The notes: generated by a model from the sequence alone, not told the origin. A stretch of 6,432 bases of DNA from Rickettsiales bacterium (GCA_019749855.1 JAIEPI010000141.1:1-6432); one strand, 5' to 3'; positions 1 through 6,047 are shown, counted from the first letter of the stretch. A program made the numbers and translations.

Positions 1-416
1 GCGTGCTCCACATGGTCACCCTCCTCGCGGAACTCGCCACGAATATAGATGTAAGCCGCCACCGCACGAATGGCGAAACCGGCGATCAAACACCCCTCGA
101 TCAGCTTGTGAGGATCGTGGCGCATCATATCGCGGTCCTTGCAGGTGCCTGGCTCGCCCTCATCGGCATTCACCACGAGGTAGCTCGGGCGCCCATCGGA
201 CTGCTTGGGCATGAACGACCATTTCATCCCCGTGGAGAACCCTGCCCCGCCGCGCCCACGCAAGCCGGAGGCTTTCATTTCCTCGATGATTTTCTCCTGC
301 CCCAACTCAAGGATGGCCTTGGTATTGTCCCAATCACCGCGCGCCTGTGCGCCCTTTAGCGTCCAGTCATGGAACCCGTAGAGATTAGTAAAAATACGAT
401 CGTTATCAGCAAGCAT
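1..416 (-). CDS. nuoF: NADH-quinone oxidoreductase subunit F (N-terminal part, cut by window edge)
   Basis: NuoF is the 51-kDa subunit at the tip of the peripheral arm of Complex I. It binds NADH and FMN and passes electrons into the Fe-S chain together with NuoE. Only the first 138 codons lie in the window; the gene continues past base 1. Translating the minus strand from the ATG at 416 gives the family's glycine-rich FMN/NADH-binding segment GLRGRGGAGFSTG at residues 51-63, followed by KWSFMP. The hallmark NADEGEPGTCKDRD is at 83-96, then MRHDPHKLIEG. The C-terminal N3 [4Fe-4S] cysteine motif would lie outside the window. The start is 2 nt after the stop of the preceding exported-protein gene, so the two are probably translationally coupled. 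The identification is very secure; only the extent is limited. Confidence 0.97.
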   Translation of the reverse strand, partial: MLADNDRIFTNLYGFHDWTLKGAQARGDWDNTKAILELGQEKIIEEMKASGLRGRGGAGFSTGMKWSFMPKQSDGRPSYLVVNADEGEPGTCKDRDMMRHDPHKLIEGCLIAGFAIRAVAAYIYIRGEFREEGDHVEH

Positions 417-418
417 GG

Positions 419-1180
419 CTATAACAGCTCCGCAATTGAGGGTTTCAAATCGTCACGATAAATAATGACCTTGGGATTACCATTCACGTAAGGCGCCACT
501 TCGTAAAGCTGGAACACCACCTCCATGCCCTCACGTGTGAGATTAAACGCGCAACCGTTGCACCCCTCGGGAGTCAGAAAATCACCCTCCTTACGCGAGA
601 GCTGCTCTTTGGCAAATTCAGCAAAGCTGGCATTGGATAATTCTTCACGAATCTGGCGATTAATCGGCATAAACTTATCCGCTTCAATAATGTCCCCGGG
701 CACCAGTTTCTTTCCGGTGAGCAGATCAAAGGTCATGCCCTGAAGATTCCAGCTATTATGCGCCGCACCAGCCGCATAACTGTCATTCCAGATCAGGAAG
801 CTGACGAGCTTGGTATTGGCTAATTTCACGTCAAAATAACTGAGATTACGCGAACCCGTGCGCCCCGCCGCCAGTTTGTAGGCTTGCGACTCATCACAGC
901 CCACACCCACCACCGCCTCACGCAGCGCCTGATTGATACCCGTCTGGATGGCTTCATCTTTCAGGCCACGCATCTGCGGCACACGGATCACAGAGGTGCA
1001 TGCGCAATAGTCAAAACTGGGAGTGTCTTTATTTTTTTCCTCAATGGCATGGCCATCAAGCCCTTTACAGTCAGCCGCAAGAAAGGTGCCATCCTGAACC
1101 ACTTCCCAATCCATGCTAAACTCCGGCATGGCAGAGGCCAATGTCGGTAACAGCAACAAAATCAGTGACCAGATTTTCAT
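419..1180 (-). CDS. Exported DUF3298/RsiV-like protein embedded in the nuo operon
   Basis: This 253-residue protein is not a known Complex I subunit. Residues 1-17 form a clear Sec signal peptide (short positive start, Leu-rich core, cleavage after ASA), so it should be periplasmic. The C-terminal half looks like the DUF3298 fold seen in RsiV/PdaC-type proteins: a GAAHNSWNLQGMTFDLLTGK segment around 138-157 and VVFQLYEVAPYVNGNPKVII around 221-240. The mature part has six cysteines (38, 59, 61, 95, 207, 210), including CAC and CNGC pairs, which could form disulfides in the periplasm. Its ATG overlaps the nuoE stop as ATGA (1177-1180) and its TAG lies 2 nt before nuoF, so it is co-transcribed with Complex I. 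The family call is from remembered motifs, not a search. A role in assembly or envelope sensing would be speculation. Confidence 0.8.
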   Translation of the reverse strand: MKIWSLILLLLPTLASAMPEFSMDWEVVQDGTFLAADCKGLDGHAIEEKNKDTPSFDYCACTSVIRVPQMRGLKDEAIQTGINQALREAVVGVGCDESQAYKLAAGRTGSRNLSYFDVKLANTKLVSFLIWNDSYAAGAAHNSWNLQGMTFDLLTGKKLVPGDIIEADKFMPINRQIREELSNASFAEFAKEQLSRKEGDFLTPEGCNGCAFNLTREGMEVVFQLYEVAPYVNGNPKVIIYRDDLKPSIAELL

Positions 1181-1953
1181 GAATCAGATTTCTTAGTGCT
1201 ACTTTTTTTAGGAGTTTTAGCGGATGGTTTGGCGGTTGATTTCGTCGTTGCACTTGATGACGATTTCACCGGTTTTTTCTTGGATTCTTGGGGAGCTTCC
1301 ACGAAAACACTGGAAGCATTCTGTGAATACACATTCGCTGGTGTTGCCCCCAATGGCTCCGACGCATGGCGTGGGCTTTGTGGGCCAGCCGCAGGAAACT
1401 CGCCGCGCGCCAGCGCTTCCAGCAGTGCGATGGTGCTCTCAGCGGTTAAATCCTCGTAATACACATCGCGGAATTCTTTTCCGTAGCTCATCACCTGCAT
1501 CATCGGCGCATTCACACAGGCACCCAGACACTCCACTTCCTGCAGCGTAAACTGACCGTCCGCCGTGGTTTCACCCGACGCAATGCCCAGTTTTTTCTCA
1601 CATGCTTTCATAATGTCATCAGAACCGCGCAACCAGCAGGGCGTGGTGGTGCACACCTGCAAGTGATGACGTCCCACCGGCTGCATATTATACATGCTAT
1701 AAAAGGTGGCCACCTCATAGACGCGGATAGGCGCCATGCCCAGCATGCCCGCCACATAATCCATCGCCACTTTGGGCACCCAGCCTTCGGCCTGACGCTG
1801 CACAATCATCAAAAGTGGCAGCACAGCACTGGCCTGACGCCCCTCAGGGTAGCGCGCAATGATCATGTTGGCTTCCGCAAGATTTTCCGGAGTAAACTCA
1901 AAGCTTTCCGGCTGCGGAGCAGCGGCAACTTTACCTTTGGTAGCGGCGTGCAT
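1177..1953 (-). CDS. nuoE: NADH-quinone oxidoreductase subunit E with long Lys/Ser-rich tail
   Basis: NuoE is the 24-kDa thioredoxin-fold subunit of the NADH dehydrogenase module and carries the off-path [2Fe-2S] cluster N1a. The four ligands are visible: C101 and C106 in CTTTPC, and C142 and C146 in CLGAC. The conserved helix and loop VYEVATFYSMYNMQPVGRH is at 78-96. The family domain ends near residue 185. The protein then continues for about 70 residues, with a linker (186-221) and a low-complexity tail rich in Lys, Ser, Thr and Pro (222-258), giving 258 residues, more than E. coli NuoE (about 166) or typical alphaproteobacterial forms (about 200-240). The ATG at 1953 shares a base with the nuoD stop (TAATG), and a GGGGAGA ribosome-binding site lies in the end of nuoD. 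The 3' end overlaps the next gene by 4 nt. Confidence 0.97.
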   Translation of the reverse strand: MHAATKGKVAAAPQPESFEFTPENLAEANMIIARYPEGRQASAVLPLLMIVQRQAEGWVPKVAMDYVAGMLGMAPIRVYEVATFYSMYNMQPVGRHHLQVCTTTPCWLRGSDDIMKACEKKLGIASGETTADGQFTLQEVECLGACVNAPMMQVMSYGKEFRDVYYEDLTAESTIALLEALARGEFPAAGPQSPRHASEPLGATPANVYSQNASSVFVEAPQESKKKPVKSSSSATTKSTAKPSAKTPKKSSTKKSDS

Positions 1954-3170
1954 TAGCGATCAATCTCCCCAAAAACAATATCGAGTGTTCCGATGATGGC
2001 GCTGACATCCGCCAGCATGTGCCCTTTGGATAAAAAGTCGAGCGCCTGCAAATGCGCAAAGCCTGGTGCGCGCACCTTGCAGCGGTACGGCTTGTTGCTT
2101 CCGTCCGACACCAGATAAATGCCCAGCTCACCCTTGGGCACTTCCACGGCGGTGTAGGTCTCGCCTTCCGGCACATGGTAGCCTTCGGTGTAGAGCTTAA
2201 AGTGATGGATAAGCGCTTCCATGGAAGTCTTCATCAGTTCGCGCTTGGGCGGCACAATTTTTGGATCACCCACTAACACTGGCCCAGCCTTCATTTTCTC
2301 CAGACATTGGCGAATGATTCTCAGCGACTCGCGCATCTCTTCCATGCGCACGAGGTAGCGATCATAGCAGTCGCCATTCTTGCCTATTGGAATGTCAAAA
2401 TCGAGATCCGCGTAAACTTCGTAAGGCTGTGATTTTCGTAAATCCCATGCCACGCCTGAGCCGCGCAACATCGGGCCGGTAAAGCCCCACGCAAACGCAT
2501 CCTGCGCAGAGATCACGCCAATATCCACCGTGCGCTGTTTCCAGATGCGGTTCTCGGTCAGCAGCCCCTCAATATCATCGGCGTATTTCTGAAACCCGTC
2601 GCAGAAACGCGCAATGTCGTCCTCCATACCCGCTGGAATATCCTGATGCACACCGCCCGGGCGAATATACGCCGCATGCATGCGCGCACCGGAAGCACGT
2701 TCATAGAATTCCATGATCTTTTCACGCTCTTCAAACATCCACAACAGCGGCGTGGTGGCACCCACATCCAGCGCCTGTGTCGTCACGTTGAGGCAATGAT
2801 TCGCAATACGCGTCAACTCAAGAAAAATCACCCGCAGATATTTAGCACGATCGGGCAACTCCAGACCGAGCAGCTTTTCCACCGCCAGCGAAAACCCATG
2901 CTCATAGGACATGGGCGATACATAATCGAGGCGATCCATGTATGGCAGCGCCTGCAGGTAGGTTTTGTATTCCATCAGCTTTTCAGTACCGCGATGCAGC
3001 AGGCCAATATGCGGATCGGCACGCTCCACCACTTCGCCGTCCATCTCCAGCACCAGACGCAACACCCCATGCGCCGCCGGATGCTGCGGGCCGAAATTGA
3101 TGGTCAGGTTTTTAATATCAACACGATTTTTGGAATCGGGAGTCGGGAATTGGGAATCGGGAATGGTCAT
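1953..3170 (-). CDS. nuoD: NADH-quinone oxidoreductase subunit D (49-kDa, quinone-site subunit)
   Basis: NuoD together with NuoB forms the quinone-reduction pocket of Complex I. The 405-residue product carries the family landmarks: FGPQHPAAHG at 26-35 (H30/H34 region lining the quinone site), IGLLHRGTEKLMEYKTYLQA, PYMDRLDYVSPMSYEHG, RASGARMHAAYIRPGGVHQD, and the C-terminal DVSAIIGTLDIVFGEIDR. The ATG at 3170 overlaps the TGA of the upstream S23 gene as ATGA, with an AAGGTG ribosome-binding site inside that gene. Residues 2-13 (TIPDSQFPTPDS) are not family sequence: they translate the left terminal repeat of the inserted cassette. No ATG, GTG or TTG is in frame between the repeat and the conserved GPQHP, so nuoD appears to depend on the cassette for its start codon. 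The function call is certain; the start is very likely. Confidence 0.97.
   Translation of the reverse strand: MTIPDSQFPTPDSKNRVDIKNLTINFGPQHPAAHGVLRLVLEMDGEVVERADPHIGLLHRGTEKLMEYKTYLQALPYMDRLDYVSPMSYEHGFSLAVEKLLGLELPDRAKYLRVIFLELTRIANHCLNVTTQALDVGATTPLLWMFEEREKIMEFYERASGARMHAAYIRPGGVHQDIPAGMEDDIARFCDGFQKYADDIEGLLTENRIWKQRTVDIGVISAQDAFAWGFTGPMLRGSGVAWDLRKSQPYEVYADLDFDIPIGKNGDCYDRYLVRMEEMRESLRIIRQCLEKMKAGPVLVGDPKIVPPKRELMKTSMEALIHHFKLYTEGYHVPEGETYTAVEVPKGELGIYLVSDGSNKPYRCKVRAPGFAHLQALDFLSKGHMLADVSAIIGTLDIVFGEIDR
3132..3166 (+). repeat. Left terminal inverted repeat of the cassette (five heptamers)
   Basis: Read on the plus strand the repeat is five heptamers: GGAATCG, GGAGTCG, GGAATTG, GGAATCG, GGAATGG. 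Its reverse complement encodes NuoD residues 2-13, immediately after the nuoD ATG. It pairs with the right repeat at 3556-3591. Confidence 0.85.
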
Positions 3171-3559
3171 GACTTCACCTTATTGCGCAGCTTCACCAGC
3201 ATACGGTGCACAGAATCGTAAGTCGCTTGCCAATCTCGCTTTGTCTCAAGCGGGATGTAACCAAGGTCATACGCGTAGTCGATCCATATCGCGGATTCAG
3301 AGCAGGAGCCAATAGCAATGGCAATAAACCTCTTGAATTCTGCAGGTGACTGACGCTGGCGATCAAATCCTTCAGCGAGATTGACGCAGATTGACTTTGT
3401 CGAGCGCCGAAGTTGATCCGCCATCGCGTATTGCTCGATCTTGGGAAATTCCAGGGAACACCGATGAATCTCCAGCGACGCCTCATAGGCCAGCTTGAAA
3501 ACCTCCAGTTCCCTGACAGAGGTGATGAAACTCTTTTCAATACCAAGAACCTCAGCCAT
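3167..3559 (-). CDS. Four-helix-bundle protein, S23 (23S rRNA intervening sequence)/Avd-like family
   Basis: The 130-residue product belongs to the family first named for proteins encoded in 23S rRNA intervening sequences, which is related to the Avd accessory proteins of diversity-generating retroelements. Recognisable pieces are RELEVFKLAYEASLEIH at 16-32, EFPKIEQYAMADQLRRSTKS at 37-56, ICVNLAEGF at 57-65, SPAEFKRFIAIAIGSCSE at 71-88, and WIDYAYDLGYI at 92-102. All are predicted helical and form the usual four-helix bundle of about 120-130 residues. Known members form pentameric barrels and bind nucleic acid; its role here is unknown. I place the start at 3559, which overlaps the nuoC stop by 8 nt (ATGGCTGA); a longer frame beginning at 3607 would add 16 residues encoded only by nuoC and repeat DNA. 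The TGA overlaps the nuoD ATG. It is a foreign gene in a nuo operon. Confidence 0.9.
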   Translation of the reverse strand: MAEVLGIEKSFITSVRELEVFKLAYEASLEIHRCSLEFPKIEQYAMADQLRRSTKSICVNLAEGFDRQRQSPAEFKRFIAIAIGSCSESAIWIDYAYDLGYIPLETKRDWQATYDSVHRMLVKLRNKVKS

Positions 3560-4202
3560 TTCCCGATTCCCGATTCGCGATTCCCGATTCCTTCGTCGCC
3601 TTCTCATCGCCTGGCAGGTTGTAAATCAGGTCGGCCGCGCCCTCCCAAGGGCTTAAAAAATCGAACTTGCGGAAGCTTTGCGTCAGCTTGACTGGCTCAT
3701 AGATCACCCGCTGCTGCTCAGGGTCGTAGCGCACCTCAACATAGCCCGTCAGCGGGAAATCCTTACGCAGCGGATGCCCATCAAAGCCGTAATCGGTGAG
3801 GATGCGGCGCAGATCCGGATGGCCGTCGAAATAGACGCCATACATGTCCCACACTTCACGCTCAAACCAGCCCGCCGCCGGAAACACCTCCACTACAGAG
3901 GCAACTGGCGTGTTTTCATCCGTCCACACTTTAACGCGGATACGCTGGTTATGCACAAGGCTCAGCAGATTATACACCACACACAGCCGCTCGGCTTTGG
4001 CCGGATAATCCACCCCGCACACATCCACCAGCTGAACAAAACGGCAGGCGGCATCGTCGCGCAGGAAGGTGAGCGCCGCAATCACGGAGGTGCGATCAAT
4101 CGTGATAATCAATTCATGCCGAATGATTTCTACGTTCAACACCGCCGCACTCAGCGCTGATTTGACGTGCTCACCCAGAGCGTTCAATTTTTCCGTATTC
4201 AT
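3552..4202 (-). CDS. nuoC: NADH-quinone oxidoreductase subunit C (30-kDa)
   Basis: NuoC is a peripheral-arm subunit that packs against NuoD and helps shape the quinone-module interface; it has no cofactor. The 216-residue product has the family signature ERE..DMYGVYFDGHPDLRRILTDYGFDGHP at about 114-143, then LRKDFPLTGYVEVRYD and a C-terminal FDFLSPWEGA. The start is the ATG at 4202, which overlaps the nuoB TGA as ATGA (4199-4202). A longer reading from 4283 adds 27 residues that lie wholly inside nuoB and do not look like NuoC. The natural protein should end near LPGDEKATK (residue 204). The last 12 residues, ESGIANRESGNG, and the TGA are encoded by the right terminal repeat of the inserted cassette. 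The overall size (about 200-215) remains normal. Confidence 0.96.
   Translation of the reverse strand: MNTEKLNALGEHVKSALSAAVLNVEIIRHELIITIDRTSVIAALTFLRDDAACRFVQLVDVCGVDYPAKAERLCVVYNLLSLVHNQRIRVKVWTDENTPVASVVEVFPAAGWFEREVWDMYGVYFDGHPDLRRILTDYGFDGHPLRKDFPLTGYVEVRYDPEQQRVIYEPVKLTQSFRKFDFLSPWEGAADLIYNLPGDEKATKESGIANRESGNG
3556..3591 (+). repeat. Right terminal inverted repeat of the cassette
   Basis: On the minus strand this reads GGAATCG, GGAATCG, CGAATCG, GGAATCG, GGAAATGG, so it is four heptamers and a terminal octamer. Against the left repeat it shows one extra base and three substitutions. It encodes the NuoC C-terminal tail and contains the ATG of the S23 gene at its inner edge (3557-3559). 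Because the unit is 7 bp, successive copies read through all three frames. Confidence 0.85.
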
Positions 4203-4747
4203 CGGCGAATCGTCCCTGTGCGGCGAATTTTTTTCTGCAGCTGCATGATGCCATAAATCAGCGCTTCTGCGGTCGGTGGGCAACCAGGCACATACACATC
4301 CACCGGCACAATGCGATCACAACCACGCACTACAGAATAAGAGTAGTGATAATAGCCGCCACCATTGGCGCAGCTCCCCATGGAAATCACGTAGCGCGGC
4401 TCGGCCATCTGATCGTACACTTTACGGAATGCAGGTGCCATTTTGTTGCACAATGTGCCAGCAACAATCATCACGTCCGACTGGCGCGGGCTGGGGCGAA
4501 ACACCAATCCCAAACGGTCCATATCATAGCGCGCCGCGGCGGCATGCATCATTTCCACCGCGCAGCAGGCCAGCCCGAACGTCATCGGCCATAGCGAGCC
4601 CGTGCGCGCCCAATTCACCAGCTTATCAACATTGGCAACCACGAAGCCCTTGTCGTTAAATTCTTCCATCACCTGCCCGAGCAAGGCGTCCTGATCCCTG
4701 CCCGCTGGCAGAGGAGAATGGTGATCATGCGTGGCAATCTGTGTCAT
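4199..4747 (-). CDS. nuoB: NADH-quinone oxidoreductase subunit B (PSST, N2 cluster)
   Basis: NuoB carries the terminal [4Fe-4S] cluster N2, which donates electrons to quinone at the NuoB/NuoD interface. The ligands are all present: adjacent C61-C62 in FGLACCAVEMM, C126 in MGSCANGGG, and C156 in VPGCPPTAEAL. The 182-residue length and the conserved FRPSPRQSDVMIVAGTLCNKM block (83-103) match the family. The first 20 or so residues are a variable, His-rich leader common in NuoB proteins. The gene begins 78 nt after nuoA in an AT-rich gap without a strong ribosome-binding site, and its stop overlaps the nuoC start by ATGA. Nothing is missing from the catalytic core. Confidence 0.98.
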   Translation of the reverse strand: MTQIATHDHHSPLPAGRDQDALLGQVMEEFNDKGFVVANVDKLVNWARTGSLWPMTFGLACCAVEMMHAAAARYDMDRLGLVFRPSPRQSDVMIVAGTLCNKMAPAFRKVYDQMAEPRYVISMGSCANGGGYYHYSYSVVRGCDRIVPVDVYVPGCPPTAEALIYGIMQLQKKIRRTGTIRR

Positions 4748-4825
4748 GGCAAACCGTGAGGCTAAATCATTTTAAGTTATATAAGAGAAATCTAATTTAT
4801 AAACATTGCATCAAAGAAACAAGCG
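4748..4825. other. AT-rich nuoA-nuoB intergenic gap
   Basis: This 78-bp spacer is the only substantial gap between nuo genes in the window. It is conspicuously AT-rich (for example TTATATAA and AATTTATAAA) compared with the coding DNA on either side. It could hold an internal promoter or an mRNA processing site, but I see no well-spaced -35/-10 pair and no hairpin, so no function is assigned. Confidence 0.4.
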
Positions 4826-5191
4826 TTACTCCCAGTCGAGCGCCCCTTTTTTCCATTCATAAATAAAGCCGATGGTCAGCACGCCGAGGAAAATCATCAT
4901 CGACCAGAAGCCAAACACGCCGATGTCCTTCAGCACAATTGCCCACGGGAACAAAAACGCCACCTCCAAATCAAAGATGATAAAGAGGATCGCCACCAGA
5001 TAAAACCGCACATCAAACTGACCGCGCGCATCAGAAAACGGCTCAAAACCGCACTCATAGGGCGAGAGCTTTTCGCTATCAGGGCGCGAAGGCGCAATCA
5101 GCAGCGGCACCACCACCATCACCGAGGCAAGCACCACGGCAATCACCATGAACACTAGAATAGGAAAATAGGACGCGACGATCTGTTCCAT
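4826..5191 (-). CDS. nuoA: NADH-quinone oxidoreductase subunit A
   Basis: NuoA (mitochondrial ND3) is a small membrane-arm subunit whose long first loop reaches the quinone-site junction. The 121-residue product has three hydrophobic segments at about 7-32, 62-85 and 93-112. The loop between the first two carries the diagnostic SPYECGFEPFSDARGQFDVRF (43-63), including Cys47, the residue corresponding to the active/deactive-state cysteine of ND3. The second helix has the conserved FDLEVAF acidic site (73-79), and the protein ends in the typical GFIYEWKKGALDW. This is the first nuo gene of the operon. It is preceded by a non-coding gap that should carry the promoter; only a weak AGAG-like ribosome-binding site lies upstream of the ATG. 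Confidence 0.98.
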   Translation of the reverse strand: MEQIVASYFPILVFMVIAVVLASVMVVVPLLIAPSRPDSEKLSPYECGFEPFSDARGQFDVRFYLVAILFIIFDLEVAFLFPWAIVLKDIGVFGFWSMMIFLGVLTIGFIYEWKKGALDWE

Positions 5192-5341
5192 GCACGAAAA
5201 TCTCTGGCTGAATCGCGCTCATCATTATCGCGTTGAATCCTGCATGGCAATCAAATTACCGCGCAAGCGACCCATCACAAAAGCACATTTGCCGCAACTG
5301 TCACTAAAAGCCTCATAACGGTGAAAAAGAGGGGGCAGGAG
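5192..5341 (-). promoter_or_regulatory. Presumed nuo operon promoter region and leader
   Basis: No gene lies between nuoA and the tRNA-like fragment, so the operon promoter is expected here. The best candidate on the minus strand is TTGATT (5249-5254) with GATAAT (5224-5229), but the 19-bp spacer is longer than ideal. The call rests mainly on position; the exact elements are uncertain. Confidence 0.35.
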
Positions 5342-5376
5342 ATCGGTGGCGGTAGTGACGGGACCAGAACCTGCCG
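5342..5376 (-). pseudogene. Degenerate copy of the tRNA-Asp 3' end (direct repeat, att-like)
   Basis: This stretch matches 6273-6307, the 3' end of the intact tRNA-Asp plus five bases beyond CCA, at 30 of 35 positions and in the same orientation. It covers the CCA, the acceptor 3' strand and most of the T arm. The T loop reads TTCTGGT instead of TTCGAGT, losing the conserved G and A, and nothing resembling the rest of a tRNA follows, so it cannot be a functional tRNA. Such a duplicated tRNA 3' end is what integration of an element into a tRNA gene leaves behind. Confidence 0.65.
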
Positions 5377-5423
5377 TGAGGATTATTTACGAATTAAACG
5401 GCACAAAATCAACTACAGTGGCA

Positions 5424-5445
5424 GCCAAATTGTAATGCAATTGGC
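5424..5445 (-). terminator. Small hairpin just after the orphan gene, possible weak terminator
   Basis: An inverted repeat GCCAAATTG/CAATTGGC with a 5-nt loop and one bulged base lies 8 nt downstream of the stop of the gene at 5454-6047. On the minus strand no T-run follows, so intrinsic termination is doubtful. Confidence 0.3.
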
Positions 5446-5453
5446 AGAAGCTA

Positions 5454-6047
5454 TTATCTGCTACCCATAGCCATGATTCGGCCAATTTCTTGTGCGATGC
5501 GCCCCATTTTTACGCCAAACTCTGCTGCCTTTTCGGGAGTCGCGCCTAATTGTGTGGCTAATTCGGTTGCTTTGTCCCTAATCGCAACGCCAAATGATTT
5601 TGATTGGCGAAGCATAATGGGAGACATTCCTTTGGGAGGATCAATTTCTAAAGCTTTTTGAAGCCATGGTCCAAATGCTTCCCACAAAACACTATCCGCA
5701 ACACTGGAAGAACTGCCTTGCCATTTTTCCATTTCGGCAACACGGCTTTTTCCAGAAAATTCTTGTAACACCTCATATAATTTACCGGTATTCTCTTTTC
5801 CGGTAATCGAAATCACGCCGCGATGAGGTGCCTTTGCATCTTCGGGAGCAATTGTAAAAGGTATATGTTCTTGGGTTAAAAAAGCTTGGGCATCTAAAAA
5901 TTTTGCGTTCGGCTTTTGTTCGCTGCCTTTGTAATAAGCAATATTCATGTATTCCGGAATTGCGGGATATTCACTTGTCTCATAAGAAGCTCCGCCCATA
6001 CCGCCAGGCTTTAAAGCGAGCAATCCTTTTGCTGTTTCATCACTCAT
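5454..6047 (-). CDS. Hypothetical protein, AT-richer orphan gene next to tRNA-Asp
   Basis: I do not recognise this 197-residue protein. It has no signal peptide or membrane segment and should be soluble. The N-terminus is Gly/Tyr-rich (GGMGGASYETSEYPAIPEY at 15-33). A mixed middle (about 45-100) is followed by a mostly helical C-terminal half, with SVLWEAFGPWLQKALEIDPP at 119-138 and an amphipathic stretch of KAAEFGVKMGRIAQEIGRIM near the end. The reading frame is well supported: a strong GGAGGA ribosome-binding site sits 3 nt before the ATG at 6047, and the stop is followed immediately by a second one (TAA TAG). Its DNA is visibly AT-richer than the nuo genes (24 of 60 G+C at 5881-5940 against 38 of 60 at 3001-3060). 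With the tRNA repeat context, this suggests acquired DNA. Confidence 0.75.
   Translation of the reverse strand: MSDETAKGLLALKPGGMGGASYETSEYPAIPEYMNIAYYKGSEQKPNAKFLDAQAFLTQEHIPFTIAPEDAKAPHRGVISITGKENTGKLYEVLQEFSGKSRVAEMEKWQGSSSSVADSVLWEAFGPWLQKALEIDPPKGMSPIMLRQSKSFGVAIRDKATELATQLGATPEKAAEFGVKMGRIAQEIGRIMAMGSR

Larger units (their letters stand above)
3132..3591 (-). mobile_element. 460-bp S23/four-helix-bundle cassette with heptamer-built terminal inverted repeats
   Basis: A compact unit lies exactly at the nuoC-nuoD junction. It is bounded by inverted repeats at 3132-3166 and 3556-3591 and contains one gene for a four-helix-bundle protein (3167-3559). The repeats match at 32 of 35 aligned positions plus one single-base indel. 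No transposase, reverse transcriptase or integrase is encoded, so if mobile it would have to be moved in trans. The outer boundaries are taken where the repeats stop. No clear target duplication is seen; only TT is shared by the left flank and the right flank. Removing the unit in silico does not restore a start codon for nuoD, so it did not simply insert between two intact genes, or the junction has changed since. The mobile nature is inferred from structure. Confidence 0.7.

Noticed and set aside
3..359. Plus-strand open frame of 118 codons opposite nuoF
   Set aside because: It is a shadow of the conserved NuoF coding sequence on the minus strand; its translation resembles no family.
2646..3221. 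Long 191-codon plus-strand open frame opposite nuoD
   Set aside because: It lies antisense to a fully conserved nuoD and has His-rich, Met-rich translation typical of a shadow frame. It shows no ribosome-binding site or recognisable domain.
3132..3591. CRISPR-like or DGR template reading of the short heptamer repeats
   Set aside because: The heptamers are contiguous with no spacers, and there is no reverse transcriptase or template/variable repeat pair in the window, so neither a CRISPR array nor a diversity-generating retroelement is supported.
3560..3607. Longer N-terminus for the S23 gene starting at 3607
   Set aside because: The extra 16 residues (Arg-rich) come only from nuoC and terminal-repeat DNA in another frame, while the ATG at 3559 fits the family length and overlaps the nuoC stop neatly.
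4203..4283. NuoC start at 4283
   Set aside because: The added residues lie entirely within nuoB and do not resemble NuoC. The ATG at 4202 forms a typical ATGA overlap.
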